Source: an uncultured Clostridia bacterium (GTDB taxonomy: Bacteria; Bacillota; Clostridia; Christensenellales; UBA1242). Taken from it: a DNA stretch of 60,350 nucleotides. The position numbers were made by a program, and so were the translations under genes. The notes beneath the pieces were generated by a model that was not told the DNA's origin, did no database searches, and worked only from the letters and a program-made list of their open reading frames with translations. This document shows, piece by piece, positions 43,901 to 51,849 of the stretch. The stretch's first letter is position 1, and every line of letters starts with the position of its first letter. The DNA lies in assembly GCA_944381175.1 (NCBI GenBank), contig CALWKD010000014.1:1-60350 (forward strand), in the 5' to 3' direction.

Positions 43901-45022
43901 TCACTTTTTCGGCTCAACTTTAACCTCTTCAAATATTTTCAGTGCATCACTTTCAAAGGTTTTGAGAAGTCTTCTTCTTTCATCCCTGACTGAAAAACTC
44001 TCTTCAATCAGTGCACGCAAAAGTTCCTTGAACGGCAGGTCTTTGAAAAGATAACAAGAAAGCGAGCCAGGGATTGAGTTTATCTCGTTTACATAAATTT
44101 CCTTTGCCTCTTCGTCATACAAAAAATCAACCCTAACCACGCCTTTGCAGTCGAAAATTTTGTAAACTTTTTCAGTGAGAGTCTTGATTTTTCTTGCCAA
44201 GTTTCGTTCCGCATCTTTGTTCTCAGATTTGCTGGCGAGATACTTATCTTCAAAAGTGAAGATGTTCGTTTTGTTTTTAACCTCATTGACAGTGGAGGTG
44301 ACAAGACTTCCGCGATAGGAAAAACAGGCACAGTTGAACTCTTTCAAGTTCTGCACCAAGACCTCAACAATCACCTTTTCGTCAAACTCAAATGCAAGTT
44401 CAAGTGCCTGTGAAAGATTTTGGCTGTTTTCGCAAATGGAAATACCAATGCTACTTCCAAGATTTGCAGGCTTGACAATGAGCGGATAACCCACCTTTTT
44501 CTCAATTTCTCTTATCTTCTCCTGCTTCATTTTTTCATATTCGCACCTGCGCAAGTGATAATATTTTGGCGTGCTGATTTCATTTGCCTGCAAGATGTTT
44601 TTCATAAAGACCTTATCCATACAAATGGCAGAAGATGTGACGTCGCAAGAGGTTTGAGCAATATCGCAACAATCAAAAAGTCCTTGCACGCAACCATCCT
44701 CGCCGATGTGCCCGTGACAACAGTTGATAACGGTGGAAATCTTGCAAAAATGCACAAATTTGTCACTTTTTTTGACCAAAAGTACGTCAGTTCCCAAAAC
44801 AAAACTGACCTGTTTTTTCTTTTTTGCTTGTTTGTGGAAATTTTGATAGATGTGGACATCTGACAAATTTTCTGCAATCCACCACTTCCCTTCTTTGTCT
44901 ATGTAAATTGGAAGAAAATCGTATTCGTTTGGAAGAAATTTCATTGTCTGCACCGCAGTGATGATTGAGATGTCGTGCTCAACGCTCACCCCGCCAAACA
45001 AAACCGCAATTTTTTCTTTCAT
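43901..45022 (-). CDS. ddl: Ddl, D-alanine-D-alanine ligase
   Basis: Ddl joins two D-alanines for the end of the stem peptide. The 373-aa ATP-grasp enzyme has VLFGGVSVEHDISI (front loop), PLIVKPANLGSSIGIS (ATP binding), VRVDFLYD and EINSIPGSLSCYLF (metal ligands Glu/Asn and carboxylate contact). Residues fit the Clostridial Ddl group. I see no accompanying vanH or vanX, so a vancomycin-resistance ligase is unlikely. AAGGAG precedes ATG. It follows murF by 91 nt. Confidence 0.95.
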   Translation of the reverse strand: MKEKIAVLFGGVSVEHDISIITAVQTMKFLPNEYDFLPIYIDKEGKWWIAENLSDVHIYQNFHKQAKKKKQVSFVLGTDVLLVKKSDKFVHFCKISTVINCCHGHIGEDGCVQGLFDCCDIAQTSCDVTSSAICMDKVFMKNILQANEISTPKYYHLRRCEYEKMKQEKIREIEKKVGYPLIVKPANLGSSIGISICENSQNLSQALELAFEFDEKVIVEVLVQNLKEFNCACFSYRGSLVTSTVNEVKNKTNIFTFEDKYLASKSENKDAERNLARKIKTLTEKVYKIFDCKGVVRVDFLYDEEAKEIYVNEINSIPGSLSCYLFKDLPFKELLRALIEESFSVRDERRRLLKTFESDALKIFEEVKVEPKK

Positions 45023-45113
45023 AAAAACTCCTTAACTTTATTAGATATGAATTTCCCCGTTCTTTTGCCAAAAATTATGATATTTGTCGCAATAAAAGCA
45101 AAATTTTTGATTT

Positions 45114-46526
45114 TTATTTGATATTATCTGGAAAGTCATTCTCAAAAAGCACAACATCACCTTTTTGAATAATTTGCTTCAAAAGTTGCTGTTGCTCTTT
45201 CCTTGTGGATGCATAAAAAATTTTGTCCTCCGTCAAACCTCCGTCAAGAGCTCCTTGACGCAAACTTTTCTTGTTTGTCTCATTCATAATCAGGAAAATA
45301 TCAGCGACCTTGCCCACCTCTTTGCCTGCCAAATAGTTTTGATTATACTGTTCCTTTCCAAGTTCCACCATACCAGGCGAGACGACAACTTTTCTACCTT
45401 TGAAAGTTGAGATGGTCTTAAGTGCCTCCAAAAAACCTTCCAAGTTGCTGTTGTATGAGTCGTCAATGACACTTACAAACTCACCCTTGATAAGTTCCAA
45501 TCTATGCGGAGTTGGCTCAATTTTCTCAATCGCTCTCTGAATGGAAAACAGACTCTCCCCCAAAAGATATGCCATTGCCCCCGCGACCACGAGATTGTCA
45601 ATGTTTGAAGTTCCAAAAAGTTTGGTCTTGCAAACAAACTTTGACTTGTCAAGCACAAAAGTGAAAGTACTCCCCTCTTCTGTCGAATGAATATTTCTCG
45701 CATAAGCGAAACTCTTTTCCACACACACCAAATATTTTTTGTGCTCATATTTGTCATACAATTTTTTTGACGAACGGCTTTTGCCATTAAAGACCACAAG
45801 ATTTTTGGTGCACTCACAAAGTTCGTATTTTGTGTCCTCAATCTTTTCTATCGTGCCGAAACTCTCAAGATGACAACTTCCAATTGGAGTGATAATTCCA
45901 AAATCAACCCCCACAAAATCTGCCAAAAATTTTATGTCTCCGCTGTGCCTTGCACCCATCTCCACAATAAAATAATCATCAGTCTCTTTCAAATCTTCCA
46001 AAATCGTCTTGCAGACCCCCATTGGTGTGTTGAAACTTTTCGGAGTCGCACAAACATCAAACTCTTCTTTGAGCATTTGATACAAATAATTCTTTGTCGA
46101 TGTCTTTCCAAAACTTCCCGTTATGCCTATTTTCTTTCCTGAAAAAGCGCGGAGTTTTTTCTTCGCCTTTTGTATATAAAAATTTTTTATACAATGCTCA
46201 ATCGGCAATGCAATCGCAAACGGCACACACAGAGCAAGAGGATAAAGAAAAATCATCAAAATTATTGGAATAATTAAATAAATATTTTTAATTAGATAAA
46301 AAATCACAAAAAAATATAAAAAATTGAATAAAAAAACAACAAAAATCAATCTTTTTACTCTTTTTGTGAAATTTAAAGTGTTTTTATCCCTGCGAAAAAT
46401 GGGATTTTTAACTATTTTTTTTAAATATTTTTTTATTTTATAATTTTCTAATTGGTATGTTTTTATAAAAATTAAAGAAAAAACCGTCAAAATTTCAGAA
46501 ATTAGAAACGCATATAAGACAAACAT
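45114..46526 (-). CDS. murF: MurF-like ligase with membrane-anchored N terminus
   Basis: MurF adds D-Ala-D-Ala to the UDP-MurNAc-tripeptide. Here the usual N-terminal substrate domain is replaced by about 115 residues with hydrophobic helices at about 1-22, 60-79 and 81-110. The Mur ligase core then begins: P-loop GSFGKTS (137-143), TPKSFNTPMGV, EMGARHSGDIKFL, the HLESFGT His region, then VIDDSYNSN of the C-terminal domain. ATG 46526 is used because AAGGAGGTG sits just upstream. It lies between the alpha/beta hydrolase and ddl, which fits a MurF role. It could instead act on another amide-ligase substrate, since the substrate-recognition domain is missing. Confidence 0.82.
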   Translation of the reverse strand: MFVLYAFLISEILTVFSLIFIKTYQLENYKIKKYLKKIVKNPIFRRDKNTLNFTKRVKRLIFVVFLFNFLYFFVIFYLIKNIYLIIPIILMIFLYPLALCVPFAIALPIEHCIKNFYIQKAKKKLRAFSGKKIGITGSFGKTSTKNYLYQMLKEEFDVCATPKSFNTPMGVCKTILEDLKETDDYFIVEMGARHSGDIKFLADFVGVDFGIITPIGSCHLESFGTIEKIEDTKYELCECTKNLVVFNGKSRSSKKLYDKYEHKKYLVCVEKSFAYARNIHSTEEGSTFTFVLDKSKFVCKTKLFGTSNIDNLVVAGAMAYLLGESLFSIQRAIEKIEPTPHRLELIKGEFVSVIDDSYNSNLEGFLEALKTISTFKGRKVVVSPGMVELGKEQYNQNYLAGKEVGKVADIFLIMNETNKKSLRQGALDGGLTEDKIFYASTRKEQQQLLKQIIQKGDVVLFENDFPDNIK

Positions 46527-46535
46527 CACACCTCC

Positions 46536-47252
46536 TTACGCCAAAAACCTTTTCAAATTTTCAGAAAATTCCAATTTCCTGTCCACAAAAGAAAAGTGTC
46601 CAGCATCTTGCAAAATCAGCATTTTTGAATTTTTTATTTTTTTATGTAATCTCTTTGCCATATAAATTGGCGTCGTTCTGTCATCTTCGCCAAAAATTAT
46701 GAGAGTGTCACATTTGATATACGGCAAAAACTCATCAAGGTGTGTGTTTACTATGCTATTGAAAACTTTTCTCATATGTACATCCAAGGCAAGATAGTCA
46801 CAACTTCCATATTTTGACACATCAAGCCCCAATTTTTTCCTGATTTTGTATGTCCACACTTTTATGTAATACGACAATTTTCTTCTTGGCTTCACCCCAG
46901 CACTGTCCACCAAAACAAGCCTTTTTGTCTCTTTTTTGCATAGCACTGAGATTATTATTGCAATTCTCCCGCCAAATGAGTGTCCAATCAAATTGAAATT
47001 TTTGATTTTTAAGGACTCACAAAGAGAAATTATCATATTCGCATATGTGAAAACATTCCAATCGTCAAGCCTTTTCCCGCTTGAACCAAAAGGTGGAAAA
47101 TCGACAAACAAGCAGTTGTTTTTTGTCAAACTTCGGCAAAAATACAAACTTGAATAGTCGCATCCCCACCCGTGCAGAAAAACATCCGTGACCTCGCTTT
47201 TTCTATCCAAAAATTTGTAAAAAATTTTACATCCTCTATAATCATATCTCAT
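46536..47252 (-). CDS. Alpha/beta hydrolase
   Basis: The 238-aa product is a standard alpha/beta hydrolase: oxyanion-hole region DVFLHGWGCD, nucleophile elbow LIGHSFGGR (Ser), acid in IIFGEDDRTTP and late His in QDAGHFSFVD. No signal peptide. Substrate unknown. It sits 11 nt downstream of murC and 9 nt upstream of murF, so it belongs to the same transcript; a peptidoglycan-related or housekeeping esterase role is a guess. ATG 47252 has no clear ribosome site, so translational coupling to murC is possible. Confidence 0.82.
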   Translation of the reverse strand: MRYDYRGCKIFYKFLDRKSEVTDVFLHGWGCDYSSLYFCRSLTKNNCLFVDFPPFGSSGKRLDDWNVFTYANMIISLCESLKIKNFNLIGHSFGGRIAIIISVLCKKETKRLVLVDSAGVKPRRKLSYYIKVWTYKIRKKLGLDVSKYGSCDYLALDVHMRKVFNSIVNTHLDEFLPYIKCDTLIIFGEDDRTTPIYMAKRLHKKIKNSKMLILQDAGHFSFVDRKLEFSENLKRFLA

Positions 47253-47263
47253 ACAAAATCAGT

Positions 47264-48562
47264 CTATGAAATAAAATTATTTTTGTGTAAAACGCTTGGC
47301 AGGTCACCCGCCCCAACAAACATCACGACATCTTCATAAGAAAACTTTGACAATTGCTTTTCAAGTTCCTCAAAATTTTCGATATATTTTGTGTTTTTGT
47401 TTTCAAAAACTAAAAGCGAGGCAAGTTTTTCGGCGGATACGCCCTCCTCTTCTTTCTCCCTTGCTGAATATGTTTTGTAAATCAAGGGGACATCGGCGGT
47501 TTTCAAAACAGACAAAAATTCGTCAAGCAAATTTTTTGTTCTGCTGAAAGTGTGAGGCTGAAAAACAACAATTAGTTTTCGATTCTTAAAAATTTTTCTG
47601 GCAGAAAGAATCGCCTTTGAAATCTCTGTGGGATGATGAGAATAATCACAAATCACATTTTCAAATTTTGCACATTTGACTTTTTCAAACCTCGTTCTGA
47701 CCCCTTTGAAATTTTCAAGCCCCTCTTTTATCTGCAAGTCAGACAACCCCAAAAGTTTTCCGACTTGATATGCATAAATGCAATTTTGTGCATTTATTTC
47801 TTCAAAAATTTGAAGATTCAATCTCATAATCTTTTCCTTCCCTCTGAACAAGGAAAAGGACATTTGCCCGCTTTTTTTGTGGGTTATGTATTTTGCAGAA
47901 TAATCTCCCGCTCCCTCAACCAAAAATTTTGATTGCTTTTTGAAAGTTTCAAAGGACTCAAGTTGCCTGTCAAAAGTCTTGAAATAATCCATATGTTCTC
48001 TTTCGACATTCGTCACCACGCTTATGAAAGGGTGAAGATAGAGGAAATTGTCGCAATATTCACAAGATTCCGTGACAAAAAATTCCTCCCCGCCCTTGAA
48101 AAACGGCATATCATCTTCACACCTAAAACCGCCCAAATGCAAGGTTGGATTTTTCCCAGCAACTTTCAAAATCTCATAAATCATCGCTGTTGTGGTCGTT
48201 TTCCCGTGCGAACCCGCAACTGCAATAACCTTTTCAAATTGTTTTGAGATCTCTCCAAGAAGTTCTCCCCGCACTGCCAATCTTTTCCCGAGCGATTTGG
48301 CAAACTCAAACTGCTCGTTGCCATCTTTTATTGCTGAGGAGTAGATGACATAATCTGCACTTTCAATTTTCCTTTTTTCAAAACAGAAATCAACTTCAAT
48401 CCCCTCTTCTTCCAAAATCTCTGTTGATTTTGACCTGTTTGTGTCACTTCCTGAGACAATGTTCCCCATCGACTTCAGAAAAACAGCAAGCGTGGACATT
48501 GAAATTCCGCCAATTCCCAAAAAATAAAATTTCTTTTTCTCATTTAGTTTAATTCTTTCCAT
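47264..48562 (-). CDS. murC: MurC, UDP-MurNAc:L-Ala ligase
   Basis: MurC adds the first stem residue. The 432-aa protein has FYFLGIGGISMSTLA, the P-loop SHGKTTTTAM, the substrate stretch ERKHMDYF-like EREHMDYFKTF, CDYSHHPTEI and QPHTFSRTKNL, matching MurC. The start is uncertain: ATG 48562 gives a normal N terminus, while TTG 48580 has a GGCGGA 7 nt upstream. A 16-codon frame with a better ribosome site overlaps this start in another frame. The gene opens the murC-hydrolase-murF-ddl group and diverges from spoVG. Confidence 0.95.
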   Translation of the reverse strand: MERIKLNEKKKFYFLGIGGISMSTLAVFLKSMGNIVSGSDTNRSKSTEILEEEGIEVDFCFEKRKIESADYVIYSSAIKDGNEQFEFAKSLGKRLAVRGELLGEISKQFEKVIAVAGSHGKTTTTAMIYEILKVAGKNPTLHLGGFRCEDDMPFFKGGEEFFVTESCEYCDNFLYLHPFISVVTNVEREHMDYFKTFDRQLESFETFKKQSKFLVEGAGDYSAKYITHKKSGQMSFSLFRGKEKIMRLNLQIFEEINAQNCIYAYQVGKLLGLSDLQIKEGLENFKGVRTRFEKVKCAKFENVICDYSHHPTEISKAILSARKIFKNRKLIVVFQPHTFSRTKNLLDEFLSVLKTADVPLIYKTYSAREKEEEGVSAEKLASLLVFENKNTKYIENFEELEKQLSKFSYEDVVMFVGAGDLPSVLHKNNFIS

Positions 48563-48594
48563 TTTAAATCCAGACGGCAAGTGCAGTCCGCCAT
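48544..48594 (-). CDS. Possible leader ORF overlapping the murC start
   Basis: ATG 48594 is preceded at 10 nt by GGGAAGG and opens a 16-codon frame, ending MADCTCRLDLKWKELN, whose stop lies inside murC. Its ribosome site is better than that of murC, so it may couple or limit murC translation. It may also be chance. Confidence 0.3.
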   Translation of the reverse strand: MADCTCRLDLKWKELN

Positions 48595-48662
48595 TTTCAA
48601 ACTGCCTTCCCTGATAATCTTTATGAAACGCAAAAATAATTTGTCAAATTTTGAAAAATATT

Positions 48663-48691
48663 TTGCAAAAAAAATTTTGGTGTGATATAAT
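48663..48691 (+). promoter_or_regulatory. spoVG promoter
   Basis: TTGCAA (48663-48668), 17-nt spacer, TATAAT (48686-48691) with a TGTGA just upstream. A near-consensus SigA-type promoter. In Bacillus spoVG is SigH-dependent; I see no SigH match. Confidence 0.75.
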
Positions 48692-48736
48692 ATCTTTGAC
48701 CGAATGGTTAATAAGAAAAAAGGAAGGTATACAAAC

Positions 48737-49018
48737 TTGAATATTACAGACGTAAGAATTAGACTTGTGAACAATGATGAAAAACTTAAGGCAGTCGCAT
48801 CAATCACAATCGACAACGAATTTGTTGTCCATGACTTGAAAGTCATCAATGGTAAAGATGGATATTTCCTTTCAATGCCAAGAAAGAAAGTTGGTGAAGG
48901 AGAATACAAGGACATCGTTCATCCAATCAAGACTGAAGTGAGAGTTGAACTTACAAAGTTGATTCTTGATGCATATGAAAAGGCTGTCGCTGAAGCAAGT
49001 GATGCTCAGGCAGAATAA
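48737..49018 (+). CDS. spoVG: SpoVG, RNA/DNA-binding regulator
   Basis: SpoVG is a small site-specific nucleic-acid binder affecting sporulation, division and cell-surface genes. The 93-aa product beginning at TTG 48737 (NITDVRIRLVNNDEKLKAVA) aligns with family starts; an ATG at 48704 in the same frame would add 11 residues. FVVHDLKVINGKDG, LSMPRKKVGEGEYKDIVHPI and a helical C terminus are typical. AAGGAAGG lies 10 nt before the TTG. It is a single-gene unit with its own promoter and terminator. Confidence 0.95.
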   Translation: MNITDVRIRLVNNDEKLKAVASITIDNEFVVHDLKVINGKDGYFLSMPRKKVGEGEYKDIVHPIKTEVRVELTKLILDAYEKAVAEASDAQAE

Positions 49019-49029
49019 AATTTAAAAAG

Positions 49030-49056
49030 AAAAGACCAAAATTGGTCTTTTTTTAT
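49030..49056 (+). terminator. spoVG terminator
   Basis: AAAAGACCAA/TTGGTCTTTT perfect stem, AA loop, T-run; 12 nt after the stop. Confidence 0.8.
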
Positions 49057-49084
49057 TGCAATTTTTATTTTTTCTAGTCATTTT

Positions 49085-50482
49085 TTACATAAGTTTGCTT
49101 CCGTCAGAAGTTTCCACAACTTTCAAAATATTTTCCTCAACGCCAGTCTCTGCGTTTACATAAATGTAATATGTCGCATTATCTCGATAAGCCTTAAACT
49201 CCCAACACAAAGCCTCTCTGTTGAAGTCGAGTGGACTTAGGCACAATCTCCCGTCCTCAATCTCAAAAGATGTGTTGATGACGCTTTTTGCCTCAGTCTT
49301 GGAAATTTTTGCCTCGCCCAAAGTCCTGTCTGTATGGTTTGTCAAATATGAAATCGCATCATATCCCACAACATTTCCGTATTCCAAGTCAACTTTCACT
49401 TTGACAAGGTCTGGATAGAGAATTATTCCGTCTTGAACAGGTGCGAGATTGAAATAGATTTGGTCGTCGAGTTCTTGATACCAAACGACTTTTGCGTCTT
49501 CAATTCCAGCAGATTTCGCAAAGTCAAGCGCAACCTTTTCCGCTTGGTCATATGTGTAATTCTTCATACCAGACTCATTGTGTCCGCTTACGCTCAAGAT
49601 ATGCCCGCCAATCTTCGTCGCTTGAACAAAAAGTTTTTGCCCATCCGCATTTCTGACGATGAAGTTGAAGGTCTTAAACTTGCCGTTGGTCTGTCCGTCG
49701 TATTTCAAACTTGTTGAATTTGTGAAGATTTCATCAACTTTCTCGTGGACCTCTTCTTTCGACAACTCCTCTCCAGAAAGCCCAACAATTTTTTTGTTTA
49801 CCACTGAGTCAGAGAAAGGTCCGTCATAAATCATCGTTGGATAATCACTCCCTTCCGCTTGCATTTGATTGAACTCAAGATTGAACTCGTCAAAATCTCC
49901 ACTTTGCTTTCTTTTGGCTTTGACAATGCTGTATCCGTTTATCATTTTGTCTGACATTTTGTTTAGGAAGAGTTTCATCTCGGTCAAAGACTCGTGCATT
50001 TGGCTGAGAACTTGCAAATCATCCTCAGTCAACCCCTCTCCACTTTGAATTTTGTCCTCCAAAATCTGCGTATAGCCCGACATTTGATTTATAAATCGCA
50101 CACTCTGCATAATGGAATCCCCGGAAAGTGGCATTGAAGCGATGTTGTTTTGCATCTCCTTTGCATCTTGCGAAATCTCGGAAAGCATTTTCACTTGATA
50201 AGAATTGTCGTCTGACGCCAAGAGTTTGCTTATGTTTGTGTCGACCGCATTCGCATTCTCCACCAATTCATAATAATTTTTCTTGTAAACATTTTCAAGT
50301 TGGGTGGAATAATCATTCGCCTGTGACATCTCCACGCCATACGCAATTCCGAAACCTATCGTGCTTGCGCTCAAAATTCCAGTTGCAATGGAAAGCCCAA
50401 TCACAGCACCCTTATATTTGTTTCTCTGCTTTCCGCTTTCTTTGTTTTCTTTTTCTCTGTTTTCTTTAATCTCTTTACTCAT
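49085..50482 (-). CDS. ypeB: YpeB, SleB partner in spore germination
   Basis: YpeB stabilises SleB in the dormant spore. The 465-aa product has one N-terminal membrane helix (about 25-47), a helical region (about 55-200; including SLTEMKLFLNKM) and C-terminal PepSY-type repeats. Visible repeat features are VRNADGQKLFVQATKIGGHILS and TYYIYVNAETGVEENILKV. It is preceded by AAGGAGAGAG and lies 9 nt after sleB. Forespore expression with sleB is expected. Confidence 0.93.
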   Translation of the reverse strand: MSKEIKENREKENKESGKQRNKYKGAVIGLSIATGILSASTIGFGIAYGVEMSQANDYSTQLENVYKKNYYELVENANAVDTNISKLLASDDNSYQVKMLSEISQDAKEMQNNIASMPLSGDSIMQSVRFINQMSGYTQILEDKIQSGEGLTEDDLQVLSQMHESLTEMKLFLNKMSDKMINGYSIVKAKRKQSGDFDEFNLEFNQMQAEGSDYPTMIYDGPFSDSVVNKKIVGLSGEELSKEEVHEKVDEIFTNSTSLKYDGQTNGKFKTFNFIVRNADGQKLFVQATKIGGHILSVSGHNESGMKNYTYDQAEKVALDFAKSAGIEDAKVVWYQELDDQIYFNLAPVQDGIILYPDLVKVKVDLEYGNVVGYDAISYLTNHTDRTLGEAKISKTEAKSVINTSFEIEDGRLCLSPLDFNREALCWEFKAYRDNATYYIYVNAETGVEENILKVVETSDGSKLM

Positions 50483-50491
50483 ACTCTCTCC

Positions 50492-51187
50492 TTAAACTGC
50501 GAACACGTGATTTCCAATCGTCACTGTTGTGGTCTTGTTGTAAATCCATTTGTTTGTCGCTGTTTTTGCATTGTAATAATAAAGTGCACCATATGTTGGG
50601 TCCCAGCCATTCAAAGCGTCCCTTGCAGCATTGTAAGCGGTTTGATTTGGCGAGAGATTTATCTGTCCGTCATTGACAGCAGTAAACGCCCAAGGCTGAT
50701 AGATTACGCCCGCAATTGTGTTTGGGAAATCTGGACTTTCCACCCTGTTCAGAATCACGGCAGCGACCGCAACCTGTCCGACATAACTCTCTCCACGAGC
50801 CTCAGCATAGACACATCTTGCAAGCAAATCTAAGTCACTGCTTGAGATGGAACTGTTGTCAGTCGTGGCACTCGTGGTAAGCGTCATCCCAAGAGCAGCA
50901 GCCGTCTTTGGTCCAACAATTCCGTCAACTGCCAGCCCATTCTTTCTTTGGAAATATTTGACTGCAGCGGTCGTCTTGCTCCCAAAAATTCCGTCGACAT
51001 TTCCGGTGTAATATCCCCACCTTTTAAGTTTGGTTTGCACTGTTCTGATTTGGGAGGTCGTAAGAGTGGCTGCCTCCGCAATTTCGATGTGCGGCTGATT
51101 TATGTAAACTGCAGTCGTCGCAACAGTTCCGACCGACAAGACTGCAAACATAACCGCAAAGCCAATTTTGGCGATTTTTTTCTTCAT
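50492..51187 (-). CDS. sleB: SleB, spore cortex-lytic enzyme
   Basis: SleB is a lytic transglycosylase that opens spore cortex at germination. The 231-aa precursor has a signal peptide (1-39, AEA junction), a peptidoglycan-binding repeat (about 40-98; VQTKLKRWGYYTGNVDGIFG) and the hydrolase-2 catalytic domain (about 118-231) with VYAEARGES containing the catalytic E129. AATG-type neighbours are absent; AAAAAGGAG lies before ATG. It precedes ypeB by 9 nt. A forespore-type promoter is proposed inside the end of spoIIR. Confidence 0.95.
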   Translation of the reverse strand: MKKKIAKIGFAVMFAVLSVGTVATTAVYINQPHIEIAEAATLTTSQIRTVQTKLKRWGYYTGNVDGIFGSKTTAAVKYFQRKNGLAVDGIVGPKTAAALGMTLTTSATTDNSSISSSDLDLLARCVYAEARGESYVGQVAVAAVILNRVESPDFPNTIAGVIYQPWAFTAVNDGQINLSPNQTAYNAARDALNGWDPTYGALYYYNAKTATNKWIYNKTTTVTIGNHVFAV

Positions 51188-51205
51188 AATGTGTTTTTCT
51201 CCTTT

Positions 51206-51730
51206 TTATCTTTGTGTTACACTCTGTATTGTGTCCCAAATTTTTGAAATATACTCAAAATTTTGCGGATTTTTTGAAGAAACAAAACAAACTGCGGGGA
51301 AAACAACACACCACCAGTTGTCGCCATTCGCCTGTCCCAAGTCAATTTTGAGCGACTTGTAAATGCCTGACTCCAAAACCAGATCGTCATAAGAGCGAGT
51401 CGGTATCTCTTCATCTACAATACTCAATTTCGCGCCATAACTTGCACCAAGATTTTTCAAAGCCAAATTTGCAACCTCAAGAATTTTCTCCAAGTTGCAA
51501 GACAAAATGTCTTCCGCCTCTTCTTTGCTTTCTGCGTCTGCAAGCAGAGGAATCAAAAAATCTACCACCGCATCTTTGACAACATATTTTGCATTTGTGT
51601 CAAAATCAGAATTGGAATTTGCGGTTATATGAATCCTGACAAAATCATCATTGACCTCAGTTTTTTGCCCACAAAACAAAACGGCACAAACTACAGCAAT
51701 TACCCCAAAAAGTGATAAAATGTATTTCAT
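51206..51730 (-). CDS. spoIIR: SpoIIR, forespore signal to SpoIIGA
   Basis: SpoIIR is secreted from the forespore and triggers SpoIIGA. From ATG 51730 (GGAGG 8 nt upstream) the 174-aa protein has a signal segment (about 1-21), then VRIHITANSNSDFD and VVKDAVVDFL, the EEIPTRSYDD motif and NWWCVVFPAVCF, all diagnostic. It lies 19 nt before sleB. SigF control is expected from the family; I saw no strong SigF site upstream. Confidence 0.94.
   Translation of the reverse strand: MKYILSLFGVIAVVCAVLFCGQKTEVNDDFVRIHITANSNSDFDTNAKYVVKDAVVDFLIPLLADAESKEEAEDILSCNLEKILEVANLALKNLGASYGAKLSIVDEEIPTRSYDDLVLESGIYKSLKIDLGQANGDNWWCVVFPAVCFVSSKNPQNFEYISKIWDTIQSVTQR
51227..51254 (-). promoter_or_regulatory. Possible forespore (SigG/SigF-type) promoter for sleB-ypeB
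   Basis: GTATA (51250-51254), 16-nt spacer, CACAATA (51227-51233) on the minus strand resemble gHATR and cATnMTA boxes of SigG. The overlap with GGACACAATA also resembles the SigF -10. It lies within the 3' end of spoIIR, 40 nt before sleB. Confidence 0.35.
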
Positions 51731-51849
51731 AAGCACTTCCTCCGCAACTCAATAATTGACGCAATAAAAAAGAAAAAACCACAAAAAATACGCAATTTTT
51801 GCAGTTTTTTCTCTAAAAAGTGATTTTTTGGGGAATTTTCTGGCTCTAA

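Noticed and set aside
43901..45022. Vancomycin-resistance D-Ala-D-Lac ligase
   Set aside because: No vanH or vanX neighbours, and the gene sits in the mur cluster.
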